NCBI GenBank assembly: GCA_041609895.1
Contig: JBFIPX010000122.1
Coordinates: 1-9,599 of the forward strand
Length of the DNA stretch: 9,599 nucleotides
From: JAHHLP01 sp041609895
GTDB lineage: Bacteria; Bacteroidota; Rhodothermia; Rhodothermales; JABDKH01
Direction: 5' to 3'
Under the pieces are notes generated by a model that was not told where the DNA came from, did not search any database, and saw only the letters and a list, made by a program, of their open reading frames with translations. Below, piece after piece: positions 7,187 through 9,599 of the stretch (positions are counted from its first letter, which is position 1; the number at the start of each line of letters is the position of its first letter). The position numbers and the translations under genes were made by a program.

Positions 7187-9024
7187 GTGGAATCCGACCG
7201 TTCGCAGAGTTGACTCGCGGACCGATGACGGTGGTCTACAAGGGCTATGACCCGTCGGCGGACAGGTTTGTACTCCTGAAGGTGCTGCGTCCGGAGTACT
7301 TACGCGACCGCGCCGTACGCGAGGCGTTCACCAACGAAACGCGCCTACTGGCCCGCGTACAGCATCCCAATGTCGTAGCCGTTATCGATTCCGGAATTGA
7401 CGGCGATACGGGCTTTCTCGTCACCGAGTTCGTCGAGGGGATGTCACTCCGAGAGATGCTGGAACGAGGCGAGATTCCGCCTTCAATTGCTGCGTACGTC
7501 GCTGCGCAGACAGCTGACGGCCTGCAAGCGGCCCACCGGGCCGGGGTCCTCCATCGAGATCTCAAGCCGGACAACATCCTCCTTTCTACCGGCGGTGAAG
7601 TGAAGATCACCGACTTCGGGATGGCCGTAACGGCAGAATCGGCTGGTGAGCAAAAGCCACTTATCGCCGGAACGCTTGGGTTTGTGGCGCCTGAGGTAAT
7701 CCAGGGCGAAACGCCGACCGAAGCTTCCGACGTCTTTTCCCTGGGAGCGACGCTCTATCAGATGCTCACCGGAATCACCGCCTTTGCCGGGTCTACCGAC
7801 GGGGAGATCATTGACGCCACGGTCAACCGTAACCCGATGCATCGCGTCAACGAGTTCTCGACGGCTCCGCCCGGGTTGTTGGTGATCTGTGGTCGACTAC
7901 TGCAGAAGAGGCCTGAGGACCGGCTCGCATCAAGTGCCGAAGTCATGAATGCCCTCCACGGTTGGCTGGCGGAGTACGGCGGTTCGATCAGTGCCACCGA
8001 TCTTGCGCAATTTGTCAACGAGCCTGCGAACGCTGCACCGTTAGCATTGACAAACGACCGCTTCGATCAGGGTGCGCTATCCGCAAAAGTTGGGTCGACT
8101 CTGCCTGCATCACGTCCCACTCCGCTTGCGGCTAACCAGAAGGCACCTCCATTTGCCCGATGGCGCGGCTGGAAATCAATCACGGCGGCGGCCGGCGCTG
8201 CCGCTGTCTTGCTCGCGTTGTCAATTTTTGCGCTGACCGATCGGAGCGCAACCGGGGACGGTTCTTCTGCAGAAGATTCCGTGTTCGCTGCAACCCCCGG
8301 GCTTTCGGTGCCGGCAGATTCTTCTGTTGTAGAGTCACGAGCTGTTGGACAAACGAGGTCCACTTCTGGCGATTCTTCCCGCGCCGTCGAGGATGAGAAT
8401 CCGCTCGCGGACGCGATAAGAATCGCAGCGATCGAGAATGGTCCGGAGGTGAGACAACTTCCTGAATCCACCGAATTGTCGGCTCGTCCGATGACAACCA
8501 CATCCATCCGCGAAGCTGCAAACGGCGGCCTTGAACCTCCCGAGGTTTCGTCGGGACTTGATGCTGACAACAACGCAGCCCTGAAACCCGCGATCGGTAC
8601 CATCACTGTGCGGACGGTCCCGTGGGCGTCACTTTGGGTTGATGGCAATTCGTTAGGAGGAAACTTCGCAGACACCCTGACGCTCGAGGCCGGCACCCAT
8701 CAAATCGTTCTGCGGAATCCGGACTTCCCCGAGTTAGTCGAGGAAATCGACGTCGTCGCAGACGACCATCGCGACTACGATCTGAGCTTGTGGGCGCGCG
8801 TAGCGCGTCTGTCGCTCGTCGTCGTGCCGTGGGCAGTAGTCGAGATCGACGGCACCGTGCGCGACACGATTCCGCCTCAGGACAAACCGTTCATCCTCTC
8901 CCCAGGCGCGCACCGCCTACGGCTGCTGCATCCGGAACTCGGGGAAATAACACGCGACGTCCTGCTGACCGCGGGAGAGCATCGGAGCCTCTCGTATAAC
9001 ATGCGGCGTGCAAGCGCGGAGTAA
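7165..9024 (+). CDS. Transmembrane Ser/Thr protein kinase with two C-terminal PEGA domains
   Basis: This 619-residue Hanks-type kinase has a cytoplasmic N-terminal catalytic domain (about 8-268), a juxtamembrane linker, one membrane helix (about 337-357), a Ser/Thr/Glu-rich outer linker (about 358-475) and two PEGA domains (about 478-542 and 547-612), each with a PWAxxxxDG core. Catalytic residues are present: Lys39 in VLLKVLR, Glu58 in helix C, HRDLKPDN (130-137), DFG (150-152), GTLGFVAPE (169-177) and DVFSLG (189-194). The glycine loop is unusual: ELTRGPMTVVYKG has Thr in place of the first and third Gly of GxGxxG. PEGA domains are usually found outside the membrane and are thought to bind ligand or cell envelope. 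ATG 7165 is chosen because it overlaps the activator gene by 22 bases and precedes the first kinase strand; AAGGA lies immediately before it, too close for an ideal ribosome binding site. GTG 7141 is an alternative. Activator and kinase are probably co-expressed. Confidence 0.92.
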   Translation: MGSRQSIGGIRPFAELTRGPMTVVYKGYDPSADRFVLLKVLRPEYLRDRAVREAFTNETRLLARVQHPNVVAVIDSGIDGDTGFLVTEFVEGMSLREMLERGEIPPSIAAYVAAQTADGLQAAHRAGVLHRDLKPDNILLSTGGEVKITDFGMAVTAESAGEQKPLIAGTLGFVAPEVIQGETPTEASDVFSLGATLYQMLTGITAFAGSTDGEIIDATVNRNPMHRVNEFSTAPPGLLVICGRLLQKRPEDRLASSAEVMNALHGWLAEYGGSISATDLAQFVNEPANAAPLALTNDRFDQGALSAKVGSTLPASRPTPLAANQKAPPFARWRGWKSITAAAGAAAVLLALSIFALTDRSATGDGSSAEDSVFAATPGLSVPADSSVVESRAVGQTRSTSGDSSRAVEDENPLADAIRIAAIENGPEVRQLPESTELSARPMTTTSIREAANGGLEPPEVSSGLDADNNAALKPAIGTITVRTVPWASLWVDGNSLGGNFADTLTLEAGTHQIVLRNPDFPELVEEIDVVADDHRDYDLSLWARVARLSLVVVPWAVVEIDGTVRDTIPPQDKPFILSPGAHRLRLLHPELGEITRDVLLTAGEHRSLSYNMRRASAE

Positions 9025-9026
9025 TT

Positions 9027-9042
9027 TGGTACAGCTGTTGCA
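9027..9042 (+). promoter_or_regulatory. Sigma-54 (RpoN) -24/-12 promoter before the Kelch gene
   Basis: TGGTACAGCTGTTGCA fits the sigma-54 consensus TGGYAYR-N4-TTGCW at every constrained position. The invariant GG (9028-9029) and GC (9040-9041) have the required 10 bases between them. Transcription would start near 9053, leaving an untranslated leader of about 40 bases before the ATG at 9094. It lies only three bases after the kinase stop, in the only intergenic gap on this side. The gene for a sigma-54 activator lies two genes upstream. Activator-binding sites, normally 80-200 bases upstream, would fall inside the 3' end of the kinase gene. Confidence 0.7.
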
Positions 9043-9093
9043 GAAATCTTCCGATACAACAAAAATCAACTTCATCAGAGCACTTTTTGCGCA

Positions 9094-9599
9094 ATGCAGT
9101 TCCTGGCAAAATTAGGATCGACGTTCTTCCTGGTCGCAATGCTGGTGGGTCTGCTAACTGCAACTGTCACCGATACGGTGGCGCAGGAGTGGCGCATCGT
9201 GGCCGAACTCCCATCGTCGCGAACCGGGATGGCTGTCGCGGCGCTCGGCGACCACATCTTCCTCGTTGGCGGACGTACTCGAACCGACCGCGCATCCACA
9301 ACGGTACTTCGGTTTGATCCCGCAGCAGATCGGTGGAGCGACGATGTGGGTCAACTGCATCAGCCGCGCGTCAACCCGGGCGTCGTAACGTATGCGGGCC
9401 GGATCTTCGTAATCGGGGGACGCAACCACGAAGGGAAGGTGCTTCGATCCGTGGAAGTGTACGACCCACGGCAAAACGCATGGTTGGAGTTTCCGGAGTT
9501 GAAGCGCGAACGCGAGGGAGCTACCGCAGTCGTTTTGCGCGAACAGATATTTGTTGTCGGTGGAAGCGATCAAAATGAAAGAGCCCTCGAAACTGTGGA
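9094..9599 (+). CDS. Exported Kelch-repeat beta-propeller protein (3' partial)
   Basis: The frame starts at ATG 9094 and stays open to the right edge; 168 residues are visible. An N-terminal signal peptide is clear: a Lys, a hydrophobic core FFLVAMLVGLL (11-21) and a likely cut after TVA (28-30), before QEWRI. Then come Kelch repeats with the paired-Gly strand end and the spaced aromatic residues: HIFLVGGR (54-61) with LRFDP and Trp81; RIFVIGGR (103-110) with VEVYDP and Trp130; and QIFVVGGS (151-158). Kelch blades make propellers that bind proteins or sugars, and many secreted versions in Bacteroidota are uncharacterised. The protein should be periplasmic or secreted; a T9SS tail, if any, would be beyond the edge. 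No clear Shine-Dalgarno precedes the ATG. A sigma-54-type promoter lies just upstream, so expression probably depends on an activator, plausibly the one encoded two genes before it. Confidence 0.85.
   Translation, partial: MQFLAKLGSTFFLVAMLVGLLTATVTDTVAQEWRIVAELPSSRTGMAVAALGDHIFLVGGRTRTDRASTTVLRFDPAADRWSDDVGQLHQPRVNPGVVTYAGRIFVIGGRNHEGKVLRSVEVYDPRQNAWLEFPELKREREGATAVVLREQIFVVGGSDQNERALETV

Noticed and set aside
8067..8696. 209-codon minus-strand frame opposite the kinase linker
   Set aside because: Low-complexity Ser/Ala-rich translation antisense to the membrane helix and linker of a convincing kinase gene; no motif seen.
8795..8807. CGCGC-GTA-GCGCG palindrome as an activator-binding site for the promoter at 9027
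   Set aside because: It lies about 230 bases upstream inside a PEGA-coding stretch with generally GC-rich codons; a single chance palindrome is not enough to call a binding site.
9055..9060. TACAAC as a sigma-70 -10 element for the Kelch gene
   Set aside because: The nearest -35-like sequences are 11 or 23 bases away, not 16-18, while the sigma-54 match is complete.

Overview
The window looks like chromosomal sequence from a moderately GC-rich member of the Bacteroidota/FCB group. The best taxonomic clue is the C-terminal T9SS type A sorting domain (Tyr-Pro-Asn-Pro start, YDVLGR core, ASGTYMLRL near the end) on the first gene, because the type IX secretion system is essentially confined to Bacteroidota and close relatives. 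The GC content and the lack of strong ribosome binding sites suit lineages such as Rhodothermia or Balneolia, but that placement is inference. No tRNA, rRNA, CRISPR array, transposase or phage gene was seen.

Layout. (1) 2-1627, +: the 3' part of a secreted PQQ-type glucose/sorbosone dehydrogenase with a T9SS sorting tail, cut by the left edge. (2) 1635-4028, +: proB and proA, the first two steps of proline synthesis from glutamate, closely spaced and directly abutting the dehydrogenase gene. (3) 4063-4434, -: a small uncharacterised gene convergent with proA. (4) 4435-4673: a 239-bp divergent intergenic stretch with hairpins and weak promoter-like elements. (5) 4674-9024, +: three overlapping genes for an exported lipoprotein, a GAF-AAA+-Fis sigma-54 activator, and a transmembrane Ser/Thr protein kinase with two PEGA domains outside the membrane. 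(6) 9094 to the right edge, +: the start of an exported Kelch-repeat protein.

The most interesting signal is in the 69-bp gap between the kinase and Kelch genes. Bases 9027-9042 match the sigma-54 (RpoN) -24/-12 promoter consensus with exact spacing, about 50 bp before the Kelch start codon. A sigma-54 activator lies two genes upstream. The right half of the window therefore reads as a possible local signalling module: an envelope lipoprotein and a PEGA-domain kinase for sensing, a GAF-type sigma-54 activator as the output regulator, and a secreted Kelch protein as a likely target. The promoter match, the gene overlaps and the domain content are visible in the sequence. The wiring between the parts is inference.
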